The notes beneath the pieces were generated by a model. The model worked only from the letters and a program-made list of their open reading frames with translations, searched no databases and had not been told where the DNA came from. The position numbers were made by a program, and so were the translations under genes. 18,821 nt of DNA, taken from the NCBI GenBank assembly GCA_045805345.1, contig JBJMLK010000140.1:1-18821 (forward strand), given 5' to 3'. Source of the DNA: AC-37 sp045805345. GTDB taxonomy: Bacteria; Actinomycetota; Thermoleophilia; Solirubrobacterales; Thermoleophilaceae. This document shows positions 1-6,949 of the stretch, in pieces (positions within the stretch are counted from its first letter, which is position 1; every line of letters begins with the position of its first letter).

Positions 1-114
1 CAGCCGGCCTGCCACGTCGTGCCCGAAGCCGACGGCCAGCAGCGTGAGCGCGCCGACGACGGCGAGCACCAGCCGCGGCCGGCGCCAAGTGATCCCTGCG
101 ATCCGCTCGAGCAC
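1..114 (-). CDS. MMPL/RND-family membrane transporter, N-terminal fragment
   Basis: Only the first 38 codons lie inside the window; the gene runs off its left edge. Reading from the GTG at 114-112, the product has a short basic amphipathic start (LERIAGITWRRPR) followed by a long hydrophobic segment (about residues 15-29) and then GHDVAGRL. That is the usual beginning of actinobacterial MMPL transporters, which export lipids or drugs through a proton-driven RND-like permease. Family assignment rests on this N-terminus alone. The gene is divergent from an HxlR regulator at 176, a common arrangement for a repressor and its efflux pump. The GTG was chosen because it lies 10 nt after a TAGGTT -10 hexamer; no other start codon is in frame downstream of that promoter. 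Confidence 0.55.
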   Translation of the reverse strand, partial: MLERIAGITWRRPRLVLAVVGALTLLAVGFGHDVAGRL

Positions 115-124
115 GACGCGGGCG

Positions 125-169
125 AACCTACCAGAGTCAGTTCCCTCAGGGAACTCACTGCGCTACGAT
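125..169. promoter_or_regulatory. Symmetric divergent promoters sharing a palindromic operator
   Basis: The palindrome AGTTCCC-TCA-GGGAACT (139-155) has perfect 7-bp arms. Each arm carries TTCCCT. On the plus strand TTCCCT (141-146) is followed after exactly 17 nt by TACGAT (164-169), and the HxlR GTG begins 6 nt later. On the minus strand TTCCCT (153-148) is followed after exactly 17 nt by TAGGTT (130-125), and the MMPL GTG begins 10 nt later. One operator would therefore cover the -35 regions of both genes. Binding by the adjacent HxlR protein is inferred. Confidence 0.6.
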
Positions 170-175
170 CGGGCC

Positions 176-679
176 GTGGCGCACACGTCCTTCGACGACA
201 TGACCTGCTCGGTGGCGCGCACCCTCGACGTGGTGGGCGAGTGGTGGACGCCGCTGATCGTGCGCGACCTGATGCTGGGCATCAGCCGCTTCGACGCCAT
301 CCAGCGCGACCTCGGCATCTCGCGCAAGGTTCTCGCACAGCGCCTGGAGCGGCTGCTCGAGCACGGCGTGATCGATCGCACCGCCTACCAGGACAACCCC
401 GTGCGCTACGACTACTGGCTCACGGAGAAGGGCGCCGACCTCGCGAAGCTCATCCTCGCGATGACCGCGTGGGGCGACCGCTGGGTGTTCGCGGAGCACG
501 AGCGCCCGCTGCTGTTCCGCCACGAGTCGTGCGGCTGCGAGGCGGCCCCGGTGCTGGCGTGCTCGTGCTGCGGCGAGCCGATCGGCCCAGGCGAGCTGAC
601 GCCCGTCGCGGGCCCCGGCCTCCGCGCCGGCCCCGGAACCTCGGGCGTGCCGGCCGCACTGGAGCGGATGGGCGCGTGA
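176..679 (+). CDS. HxlR-family winged-helix transcriptional regulator
   Basis: The 167-residue protein matches the HxlR (DUF24) family of dimeric winged-helix repressors. It has CSVARTLDVVGEWWTPLIVRD at about residues 11-31, the recognition-helix stretch GISRFDAIQRDLGISRKVLAQRL (about 35-57) and the wing PVRYDYWLTEKGADL (about 75-89). The C-terminal tail holds a Cys cluster (C119, C121, C129, C131, C132) that could bind a metal or act as a thiol sensor. The GTG at 176 was chosen over the ATG at 200 because it sits 6 nt after a TACGAT hexamer, implying a leaderless mRNA, and it keeps the usual short leader before the Cys. The stop overlaps the start of the SRPBCC gene, so the two are probably translated together. 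Its likely targets are its own promoter and the divergent transporter. Confidence 0.85.
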   Translation: MAHTSFDDMTCSVARTLDVVGEWWTPLIVRDLMLGISRFDAIQRDLGISRKVLAQRLERLLEHGVIDRTAYQDNPVRYDYWLTEKGADLAKLILAMTAWGDRWVFAEHERPLLFRHESCGCEAAPVLACSCCGEPIGPGELTPVAGPGLRAGPGTSGVPAALERMGA

Positions 680-1143
680 ACCCGACGCACGAGGTGCGCG
701 TGGGCACCGAGATCGCCGCGCCGCCCGCCGCGGTGTGGGACCGGATCTCGGAGCACGAGGACACGCCGAGCTGGGTGGAGGCCGCCGAGCGCGTGACCCT
801 CGAGCGCGAGGGCACGCCGCGCAACGGCACCGGAGCGATCCGGATGGTCGAGTTCAAGCCGCGGCTGTGGAGCACGATCCACGAGGAGATCACGCGCTTC
901 GAGCCGCTGCGCACGTTCGAGTACGTGCTGTTCAAGGGCATGCCCGGGCTGCGCGACCACCTCGGCAGGCTGATCGTGGACGACCTCGGCGACTCCCGCT
1001 CGAGGCTGCGCTGGGAGGTCGACTTCGAGTTCCGGACGGCGCACCCGTTCCGGCTGTTCGTCCCGTCGTTCGTCCGCCAGTTCGAGGGCGTGCTGGGCGA
1101 CGCGGTCGAGAACCTCCGCGGTCAGCTCGAGCGCCAGCCGTAG
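676..1143 (+). CDS. SRPBCC-family protein (polyketide cyclase/dehydrase-like)
   Basis: The 155-residue protein begins with EVRVGTEIAAPPAAVWDRISEHED, the standard beta-strand and helix opening of the SRPBCC (START/Bet v1) fold: a beta strand, the I-x-A-P-x-x-V-W turn and a helix. It ends in the long C-terminal helix (about residues 122-152) that closes the hydrophobic pocket. Such proteins bind or act on small hydrophobic ligands; nothing here fixes the ligand. The GTG start overlaps the HxlR stop (GTGA), so it is a co-translated partner. It could bind the ligand that the regulator or the MMPL pump handles, which is inference. Its stop is only 6 bp from the stop of the convergent acyl-CoA ligase gene. 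Confidence 0.8.
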   Translation: MNPTHEVRVGTEIAAPPAAVWDRISEHEDTPSWVEAAERVTLEREGTPRNGTGAIRMVEFKPRLWSTIHEEITRFEPLRTFEYVLFKGMPGLRDHLGRLIVDDLGDSRSRLRWEVDFEFRTAHPFRLFVPSFVRQFEGVLGDAVENLRGQLERQP

Positions 1144-1149
1144 CGCCGG

Positions 1150-2910
1150 CTAGTCGTCGTCGTACAGAGCGTCGATCCGGTCGGCGAAGTTCTCCTGGAC
1201 CTTCTCGCGCTTGACCTTCATCGTGGGCGTGAGCTCGCCCTCGTCCTGGCTCAGCGGCCGGTCGAGGATCGCGAACTTCTTCACCTGCTCGATCTTCGAC
1301 ACCGCGCCGTTCGCCTGCTCGATCGCCTTCTCGACGTCTGCGCGGAGGTCCTCGTCGTCGGGGTCGGGCGACTCGTCCTTCACCTGGACGAGCGCGACGA
1401 GGTAGGGCCGATCGTCGCCGATCACCACCGCCTGCTCGACCGCGCCGGACTCCGCGATCTTCTCCTCGATGTTGGTGGGCGTGATGTTCTTGCCGCTCGA
1501 GGTGACGATGATCTCCTTGGCGCGGCCGCTGATCGTGAGGTAGCCGTCGTCGTCGATCGTGCCGAGGTCGCCGGTCTTGAACCAGCCGTCCTCGAACGAG
1601 TCGTCGGTCTCCTCCTCAAGCCCGTGGTAGCCCTGGAACACGTGCGGGCCCTTCACGAGGATCTCGCCGCGCCCGTCGTCGTCGGTGTCGTCGGCGATCC
1701 GGATCTCGGCGCCGTCCATCGGCTTGCCGACCGTGCCGAAGCGGAAGTCGTCGGGCCTGTTCGCGGCCGTGACCGCCGACGTCTCCGTCGCGCCGTAGCC
1801 CTCGAGGATCAGCACGCCGCAGGCGTCGAAGAACTCGAGCATCTCCTTCGCCACCGGCGCCGCGCCGGTCAGCGCGAACTCGAGCCGGCCGCCGAACAGC
1901 TCGCGGACCTTGGAGAGGATCTGCGCGTCGGCCAGGTCGTACTCCTTCTGGAGCAGGAAGCCCGGCTTCTCGCCGCGGCGCTCCAGCTCGCGCACCTTAC
2001 GGCCGACCTCGACCGCCTTCTCGAGGACCTTCTCCTTGACGGCGCCCGACGCGGTCGAGCGCGCCTCCTCGTAGATCTTCTCGAAGACCCGGGGCACGGC
2101 CGGAAAGTGCGTCGGCTCGACCTCGCGCATCTCGTCCATCGCCTTCTTCATGTCGCGCCCCCAGAACGCGAGCGTGCCGCCCACGTCGAGGGTCAGCATC
2201 TGCGCCATGCGCGACAGCACGTGGGCGAGCGGCAGGAAGATGAACAGGACCACCTCGTCGCCCAGGTCGACGGACGACTGCAGCATGTCGAGGTCGGCGC
2301 GGAAGTTGCCGTGCGTGAGGACGCAGCCCTTCGGCGCGCCCGTCGTGCCCGACGTGTAGACGAGCGTGAACACGTCGTCCGGCGACACCGCGCCGGCGCG
2401 CTCGCGCACGTCGGACTCGCGGTCGCTGCCGCGCGCCGCCAGGTCGCTCAGCGAGAGCGCGCCGTCCTCGTCGCCCTCGAACAGCACGAACCTCTCCACG
2501 TCCAGCCCGTCGCTCGCCTTGCGGGCGGTGGCGAGCTTCTCGGCGTCCTCGCAGAACACGAGCACGGACTCCGAGTCCTCGAGCACGTGCCGCGCCTCCT
2601 CCTCGGACGACGTCTGGTAGATCGGCACGACCACCGCCCCGGCCAGCACCGCGCCGAGGTCGGCGAGCGTCCACTCGGGCCGCGTGTCGGAGAAGATGGC
2701 CACGCGCTGGCCGGGCTCGATGCCGAGGTCGATCAGCCCGCCCGCGACGCCGCCGATCGCGACGCCGAGATCCTCGTAGGACAGCTCCTTCCAGTCGCCG
2801 TCCTCCTTGTACTTCAGCGCGGCGCCGTCGAACCGCTCGACGGCCTCGAGCGCCATCGCGGCGAGCGTCTTCGTACCGGTCCCGCGATCGGCGACGGCCT
2901 CCCCTCCCAT
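1150..2910 (-). CDS. fadD: Long-chain fatty acid--CoA ligase, FadD15-like (AMP-forming)
   Basis: This 586-residue enzyme of the ANL superfamily activates a fatty acid with ATP to an acyl-adenylate and then forms acyl-CoA. Visible motifs, in order: the phosphate loop YTSGTTGAPKG (185-195), LPLAHVLSRMAQ (about 226-237), the A5 motif EGYGATETSA (370-379), GWFKTGDLG (442-450), the hinge region SGRAKEIIVTSSGKNI (461-476) and the C-terminal LTPTMKVKR carrying the catalytic lysine. Length and sequence resemble mycobacterial FadD15-type ligases (about 600 residues). The ATG at 2910 has a good ribosome site (AAGGTGAGG) just upstream, and most neighbours do not. An acidic insertion (DDTDDDGRGE, about 407-416) looks like a surface loop. 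The gene diverges from a ceramidase-like hydrolase, which would release a fatty acid. Acyl-chain preference cannot be read from sequence. Confidence 0.93.
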   Translation of the reverse strand: MGGEAVADRGTGTKTLAAMALEAVERFDGAALKYKEDGDWKELSYEDLGVAIGGVAGGLIDLGIEPGQRVAIFSDTRPEWTLADLGAVLAGAVVVPIYQTSSEEEARHVLEDSESVLVFCEDAEKLATARKASDGLDVERFVLFEGDEDGALSLSDLAARGSDRESDVRERAGAVSPDDVFTLVYTSGTTGAPKGCVLTHGNFRADLDMLQSSVDLGDEVVLFIFLPLAHVLSRMAQMLTLDVGGTLAFWGRDMKKAMDEMREVEPTHFPAVPRVFEKIYEEARSTASGAVKEKVLEKAVEVGRKVRELERRGEKPGFLLQKEYDLADAQILSKVRELFGGRLEFALTGAAPVAKEMLEFFDACGVLILEGYGATETSAVTAANRPDDFRFGTVGKPMDGAEIRIADDTDDDGRGEILVKGPHVFQGYHGLEEETDDSFEDGWFKTGDLGTIDDDGYLTISGRAKEIIVTSSGKNITPTNIEEKIAESGAVEQAVVIGDDRPYLVALVQVKDESPDPDDEDLRADVEKAIEQANGAVSKIEQVKKFAILDRPLSQDEGELTPTMKVKREKVQENFADRIDALYDDD

Positions 2911-2990
2911 GCCTCACCTTTCCCGGTGCGGCGCCCCGGTACGCCTCCGGCCCGGGCGGCGAGGCTGCGCCCGCGCCGAAGGGCGACGGT

Positions 2991-2996
2991 TACGAT
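2991..2996 (+). promoter_or_regulatory. Leaderless-type -10 element for the ceramidase-like gene
   Basis: TACGAT lies exactly 6 nt before the ATG at 3003, the same hexamer and spacing as upstream of the HxlR gene. Transcription would start at or next to the A of the start codon. No ribosome-binding site is present. No convincing -35 is visible 17 nt upstream. Confidence 0.5.
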
Positions 2997-3002
2997 CCCG
3001 CC

Positions 3003-4991
3003 ATGCGCGGGGGGCGCATCGTGAGGATCGCGATGGTCACGGCGGCGGTCGCCGTGACGTGCGCGCCGTCCGCGGCCGCGCGGCCGGCCACGTTCCGCGT
3101 GGGCGCGGCAGTCGAGCGGATCACGCCGCCCGTGCCCGTCTTCTCCGGCGGCTTCGGGCTCAGCCCGCCGATCACGAAGGTGCACGACCCGATCACCGCG
3201 CGCGCGTTCTACGTCGCGGGGCGGGGACACGCGGTGGCGTTCGCCGTGGTCGACGCGCAGGGTTACTTCGCGTCCTACCAGGAGTCGCCCAGCCTCGGGA
3301 TCACGCACGAGCGCGCGGCGGCGGCGCACGCGATCGGCGCGCTCCCCGGGCGCCCGCGGATGAGCCGCGGCGACATCGTCGTCCAGGCCACGCACAGCCA
3401 CGCGGCGCCGACGCTCGAGGGGATCTGGGGGCCCTCGCCGCGGGTCTACCTGCAGCTCGTGCACGACCGCGTGGTGCGCGCGCTCGTGCGGGCCGCGCGC
3501 CGCGCGCGCCCCGCTCACCTGCAGGCGGCCACCTTCAACGCGCATCGCCTGGACACGCACGCGATCGACACCGACAGCTATCCGGGCTGGGCGAACGACG
3601 GACAGCTCACGGTGCTGCGCGCGCTCGACCCGCACACGCACGCGACAATCGCGACGTTCGCCAACGTCAGCGTCCACGGCGCGCACGTGAAGGGCGACAG
3701 CGAGCGCTTCCTGAGCGCCGACTACTTCGGGCGCGCCGCGCACGAGCTGCACCGCAAGCTCGGCGGCGTGGCGGTGGTCGGCCCGGCGACCCTGGGCCGG
3801 CAGGAGAGCCCGGTGGAGGTGACCGACGTGCCGACCATGCGGTGGTTCGCGCGTGCGGCGGAGGGCTACGTGGAGCAGGCCCTGGGCCACGCCCGGACGA
3901 TCTCCGACCCGACGGTGCGCAGCGCCGAGGCGCTCGTGCAGGTGCCGGCCACGAACGCCGCGCTGATCGCGCTGAATCACGCGTGGTCGCTGCCCGATGA
4001 CCAGAAGCAGCAGGAGGCGGAGGCGACCGGGATCTACCCGATCGACCGCGACGTCTCGCCCCCTTACGCCGAGGGCAACACGCTCGGCACCTGGCTCACC
4101 GCGCTTCGGATCGGCCGCGAGGTGTACCTGTCGATGCCCGGCGAGCCGTTCCCGGAGGTCTCGCACTCGTTGCGGCTGCACACCCACGGGGCGCGGTCGG
4201 TCACGCTCCTCTCGAAGGGCCAGGACGACCTCGGCTACTTCTACCCGTCGTGGGTCTACCCGTTCACGGCGGCCTACCAGAGCGACCATCACCTCTTCAA
4301 CGTGGCGCCGCAGGCCGGCGACCAGTTCATCGAGGGCCAGCTCGGGCTGGTCGCGAGGCTGGGCGTGGCCACGACGCCATACGTGCCGTTCGAGCGAAAG
4401 GCGACCGAGGTGGGCCGCGACACCCGGCCCGGCCTCGAGGCGCTGGCGGGGCCGTCCGCCCTCGCCGCGGGCCGCGACGGGCGGGCGCGACCGGTGTTCG
4501 AGGCGATCTACTCGCCGCCGAAGGGCAGCAGCTCGCTTCCCGAGGGCCGGAAGGTCCACTGGCGCTTCGGCGACGGGACCACGCGGTCGAGCGGCTTCCT
4601 CGCCACCGGCCAGGACTACGGGCAGGGCGGCCTCGGCCCCGTGGGAAAGGTGCGGTTCGCGCACCCGATGCGGGTGGGCCGCTACAACGTCGCCGTCTCG
4701 GCCGTGAACAGCGACGGACAACCGGCCTTCTGGCGCGTCCCGTTGACCATCTATCCCCGTCTGCGCCCGCGCATCGTCGCGCAGCCGATCGGCGGCTCCG
4801 CCTACCGGTTGCGCGCGGCGGTGCGCGGTGGCCGTGGGGAGATGCTCGCCTGGCGTTGGCGCCTCGGGCACGGCCGCCGCGCGGACGGGAACGTCGTCGT
4901 CACGCGGCTCGCGCCGCGCCGGCGAGTGACGCTGACCGTCGTCGACTCGACGGGATCGCTGGCGCAGGTCAGCCGCCGGCTGGGCGGCTGA
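3003..4991 (+). CDS. Secreted neutral/alkaline ceramidase-like amidohydrolase with C-terminal PKD-like domains
   Basis: The 662-residue protein starts with a Sec signal peptide (basic MRGGRIVR, hydrophobic stretch, cleavage near APSAAA at about residue 26). The next ~460 residues resemble neutral ceramidases, zinc enzymes that hydrolyse the amide bond of N-acylsphingosine. The AVERITPPVPVFSGGFG opening is followed by the zinc-type motif THSHAAP (H131, H133), VSVHGAHVKGD with H225, and GRQESP with S269 where the family has its catalytic serine before Pro. The usual HTHSGPGG is altered to HSHAAPTLEG, so substrate and even activity are uncertain. From about residue 510 come Ig-like parts, the first with WRFGDGT typical of PKD domains. 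Leaderless start after TACGAT. Its last 23 bp overlap a convergent small gene. Other amidase or lactonase activity is possible. Confidence 0.8.
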   Translation: MRGGRIVRIAMVTAAVAVTCAPSAAARPATFRVGAAVERITPPVPVFSGGFGLSPPITKVHDPITARAFYVAGRGHAVAFAVVDAQGYFASYQESPSLGITHERAAAAHAIGALPGRPRMSRGDIVVQATHSHAAPTLEGIWGPSPRVYLQLVHDRVVRALVRAARRARPAHLQAATFNAHRLDTHAIDTDSYPGWANDGQLTVLRALDPHTHATIATFANVSVHGAHVKGDSERFLSADYFGRAAHELHRKLGGVAVVGPATLGRQESPVEVTDVPTMRWFARAAEGYVEQALGHARTISDPTVRSAEALVQVPATNAALIALNHAWSLPDDQKQQEAEATGIYPIDRDVSPPYAEGNTLGTWLTALRIGREVYLSMPGEPFPEVSHSLRLHTHGARSVTLLSKGQDDLGYFYPSWVYPFTAAYQSDHHLFNVAPQAGDQFIEGQLGLVARLGVATTPYVPFERKATEVGRDTRPGLEALAGPSALAAGRDGRARPVFEAIYSPPKGSSSLPEGRKVHWRFGDGTTRSSGFLATGQDYGQGGLGPVGKVRFAHPMRVGRYNVAVSAVNSDGQPAFWRVPLTIYPRLRPRIVAQPIGGSAYRLRAAVRGGRGEMLAWRWRLGHGRRADGNVVVTRLAPRRRVTLTVVDSTGSLAQVSRRLGG

Positions 4992-5163
4992 CCGTCCGCA
5001 GGTAGCGCAGCAGGTCCAGGTCCTCCGACTCGAGCCGTTCGACCGGCTCTCCGTAGCACGTGCACAGATCGACGATCGCGCGATCCGGGCCGAGGCTCAC
5101 GATCCGCCACTCAGCGCCGTGCTGCTCCCAGCGGCGCAGGACGTCGACCGGCGCCTCGGCCAT
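4969..5163 (-). CDS. Small conserved protein with CxC motif, function unknown
   Basis: This 64-residue soluble protein contains VLRRWEQHGAEWRIVSL near the start, then IVDLCTCYGEPVERLES (C34 and C36 in a CxC) and ends near DLLRYLRTV. I recognise the pattern as a small protein found in many actinobacteria with no assigned role. The CxC could bind a metal or be redox-active. It starts 4 nt after the stop of the upstream charged helical protein, so it is the last gene of the stress-type operon. Its end overlaps the 3' end of the convergent ceramidase-like gene by 23 bp. The ATG is the natural start; nothing upstream in frame fits. Confidence 0.75.
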   Translation of the reverse strand: MAEAPVDVLRRWEQHGAEWRIVSLGPDRAIVDLCTCYGEPVERLESEDLDLLRYLRTVSRPAGG

Positions 5164-5167
5164 GGCG

Positions 5168-5779
5168 TCAGCCGTTCTTGCGCTCGGCCTTCGCGCGGGC
5201 GGCCGCCTCGCCGAGGCGGCGAGCCTCGTCGCGCGCGGTCAGCGCCTCGTCGCGCTCGCGGAGCGCGTCGGCCTCTGTCTCCAGCGCGTCCAGACGACTG
5301 CGGCGGCCGCGCTCCTCGACGGCCTCGCGCCGCTGCGCCGCGGTACGGCGGTTGCCCGCACGACGCTTGGTCTCGGTGCGCGCGGCGGCACGGGTGCGCT
5401 CCTCGCGCGTTCGCGACGCGCGCCCCCGCTTCGCGGCCGCGGTGCGACGCGCGTCCTCGCGCTGGCGCTCGGCGCGCTCCTCGCGCTCGGCGATCTTCGC
5501 ATCGGCCTCCTCGCCGCGGCGCTCCGCCTCGTCGCGCAGCCGCAGGGCACGCGCGCGCTCGCCGGCCGCGGCACGGCGGCGCGCCGCCTCCTCGCGCAGG
5601 TCACGGTCGGCCAGCATCAGGCCGGCCAGCGACAGCGCCGCGGCCTCCGCGCGGTCGACGGCGAGGGCCGCCGCCGCGCGGCGCTCCTCGCTCAGGCCGG
5701 GCAGCACGCCCACCGCGACGTCGAATGGGGTTCGGGCGAGCCGGGCGTAGCCGGTCGTCGTCGTGGTACGCAGGCTCAT
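5168..5779 (-). CDS. Highly charged alpha-helical protein, function unknown
   Basis: The 203-residue product is extremely rich in Arg, Ala and Glu. Residues 1-30 (MSLRTTTTTGYARLARTPFD...VLPGLSEE) look like a small conserved head. Residues 32-60 form an Ala-rich helix, and the rest is an uninterrupted charged helix with runs such as RREAVEERGRRSR, typical of a coiled coil or of a nucleic-acid- or membrane-binding helix. There are no membrane segments and no catalytic motif. Its ATG overlaps the stop of the upstream CsbD-like gene (ATGA), and the 64-residue gene starts 4 nt after its end, so the operon is tightly coupled. The first protein-like feature is the TPFDVAVGVLPGL segment, which may anchor it to a partner. 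I do not recognise a characterised homologue. Confidence 0.75.
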   Translation of the reverse strand: MSLRTTTTTGYARLARTPFDVAVGVLPGLSEERRAAAALAVDRAEAAALSLAGLMLADRDLREEAARRRAAAGERARALRLRDEAERRGEEADAKIAEREERAERQREDARRTAAAKRGRASRTREERTRAAARTETKRRAGNRRTAAQRREAVEERGRRSRLDALETEADALRERDEALTARDEARRLGEAAARAKAERKNG

Positions 5780-6282
5780 CGGTTTGCCTCCTCGGGGTTC
5801 TCGATCGCGTCCGCCGCCGCCTCCGCGCGGCGGGCCTCCCGCTCAAGCGACAGCGCGTCCTCGGCCGCCGCCAGGCGCTCGCGCTCGGCGCGCTGCTCGG
5901 CGGTCTCGGCCGCCTGCTCGCGTGCCTGGCGCTCGCGCTCCGCCTCGGCGCTCTCGCGCGCGGCGTCGGCCTGCGCGCGCAGCTCCGCCTCGCGGCGGTC
6001 CTGCTCGATCTGCTCCTCGCGGCGCTCGGCCTCGACCTCGGTCTCGAGCTTTGCGCGCTCGGTCTCGTTGGCCGCGCGCTCGGCCTCGAGGTCCGCCTCG
6101 GCGGACCGCTGTCGCGCCTCGGCCTCCTCGTGCCGGGCCTCGAGCTCGGCGTCGGCCTGGGCACGCTGCAGCCGGCCCTCGCGGCTCAGCTCCTCGTTCC
6201 CGGTCACCGAGCCGGCGACCTCCTTGGCCGCGCCCGCGACCCGGCCGGCGAGCCCGCCGGCTGTGCGCTCCGTGTCCGCCAT
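5776..6282 (-). CDS. CsbD-like stress protein with long coiled-coil extension
   Basis: The first ~40 residues (GGLAGRVAGAAKEVAGSVTGNEELSREGRLQRAQAD) match the CsbD fold: repeated G-x-x-x-x-A-G/V-K-E and a G-N/D-E-L-x-x-E-G turn. Typical CsbD proteins are about 60-70 residues and are induced by the general stress response. Here the domain is extended by about 120 residues of Glu/Arg/Ala heptad-like coiled coil ending at AIENPEEANR. The extension is unusual and suggests a filamentous or scaffolding role, perhaps by pairing with the equally charged product of the next gene, whose start overlaps this stop (ATGA). The ATG at 6282 has an AGGG ribosome site 8 nt upstream and lies 10 nt after the GlsB/YeaQ stop. 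Confidence 0.78.
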   Translation of the reverse strand: MADTERTAGGLAGRVAGAAKEVAGSVTGNEELSREGRLQRAQADAELEARHEEAEARQRSAEADLEAERAANETERAKLETEVEAERREEQIEQDRREAELRAQADAARESAEAERERQAREQAAETAEQRAERERLAAAEDALSLEREARRAEAAADAIENPEEANR

Positions 6283-6292
6283 GACCGGCGCC

Positions 6293-6583
6293 CTAGACGC
6301 GCCCGCGCGCGCCGCGCGGGGCCGGTCGGGTGAGCGTCCCGCCGCGGCTGCGGCGGATGGCGTAGACGATCGCCATCGAGAACAGCACCGACAGCAAGAT
6401 GCCGCCGCCGTTGCGGTGGAACAGGACCGCGTAGAGCAGGCCGGCCGCGAACGAGCCGGCGATGCCGACGAGGATCGTCTGGAAGATGGACATGGGGTCG
6501 CGGCCCGGAAGGGCGAGGCGGGCGAGCGCGCCCACGATCAGCCCCGTGAACAGAAGCGCGAAGATGTAGAGGATCAGGCTCAT
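6293..6583 (-). CDS. GlsB/YeaQ/YmgE-family stress-response membrane protein
   Basis: This 96-residue, three-helix membrane protein has segments at about residues 4-22 (ILYIFALLFTGLIVGALA), 33-54 (IFQTILVGIAGSFAAGLLYAVL) and 60-77. The glycine-rich pattern GLIVGALARLALPGRDPMSIFQTILVGIAGSFAAG is the signature of the transglycosylase-associated/GlsB family, seen in general stress regulons and in acid and salt responses. I chose the ATG at 6583, not the in-frame ATG at 6619, because an AAGGA ribosome site lies 10 nt upstream and the family always begins within a few residues of the first membrane helix. It is the first gene of the four-gene minus-strand operon. Confidence 0.88.
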   Translation of the reverse strand: MSLILYIFALLFTGLIVGALARLALPGRDPMSIFQTILVGIAGSFAAGLLYAVLFHRNGGGILLSVLFSMAIVYAIRRSRGGTLTRPAPRGARGRV

Positions 6584-6640
6584 TACTCGGATTTCCTTTG
6601 GGAGTGGGGGTACGGACACCCGGGAAGGGCTTCACTCGAA

Positions 6641-6666
6641 GTACCCCGTTCCGCGGCGGTCCATAC
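6641..6666 (-). promoter_or_regulatory. Candidate SigB/SigF-type stress promoter for the GlsB-CsbD operon
   Basis: On the minus strand GTATGG (6666-6661) is followed after 14 nt by GGGTAC (6646-6641). This resembles the SigB/SigF consensus GTTT-N12-15-GGGTAT and lies about 50 nt before the first start codon of a stress-type operon. Two hexamers in GC-rich DNA can arise by chance; the match is imperfect in both. Confidence 0.4.
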
Positions 6667-6727
6667 ATCATCCGGAGGGATCTCACCCTTCTGGGCCGAC
6701 CGACCCGTGTGGGCTACTTGTGCGGCG

Positions 6728-6949
6728 CTAGTCCGCGTCGCGCTCGCGCTCCGACGCGCCGTCCGCGCGGAACCCGATCAGCTTGTGCGTGCCGTCGCAG
6801 AACGGGCGAATCTGCGAGCGTCCGCAGCGGCACAGCGCGATCGTCCCGCGGCCGGGCTCGATCTCGTTGCCGTCCTGGTCGGTGATCTTGAAGTCGCCGC
6901 GCACGATGTAGGGACCGTCGCGGTACGGGGTGATGCGAGCCGGCGGCAT
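6728..6949 (-). CDS. CDGSH iron-sulfur domain protein
   Basis: The 73-residue protein is little more than one CDGSH module. It has the four 2Fe-2S ligands in the family pattern C-R-C-G-R-S-x3-R-P-F-C-D-G-T-H, giving C40, C42, C51 and H55. The preceding strand GPYIVRGDFKITDQDGNEI is typical of the MitoNEET-like fold. Such proteins transfer electrons or Fe-S clusters. Its ATG overlaps the stop of the diiron oxidase gene (TGATG, one shared base), so the two are translationally coupled. That points to a role as electron donor or maturation partner for the oxidase, which is inference. The acidic/basic tail after residue 60 is variable in the family. Confidence 0.92.
   Translation of the reverse strand: MPPARITPYRDGPYIVRGDFKITDQDGNEIEPGRGTIALCRCGRSQIRPFCDGTHKLIGFRADGASERERDAD

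Noticed and set aside
2814..4871. Long open frame antisense to the ceramidase-like gene
   Set aside because: Its product is a low-complexity Arg/Ala/His/Gly-rich sequence with no domain pattern, as expected from the complement of a GC-rich gene. The plus-strand frame has a signal peptide and family motifs.
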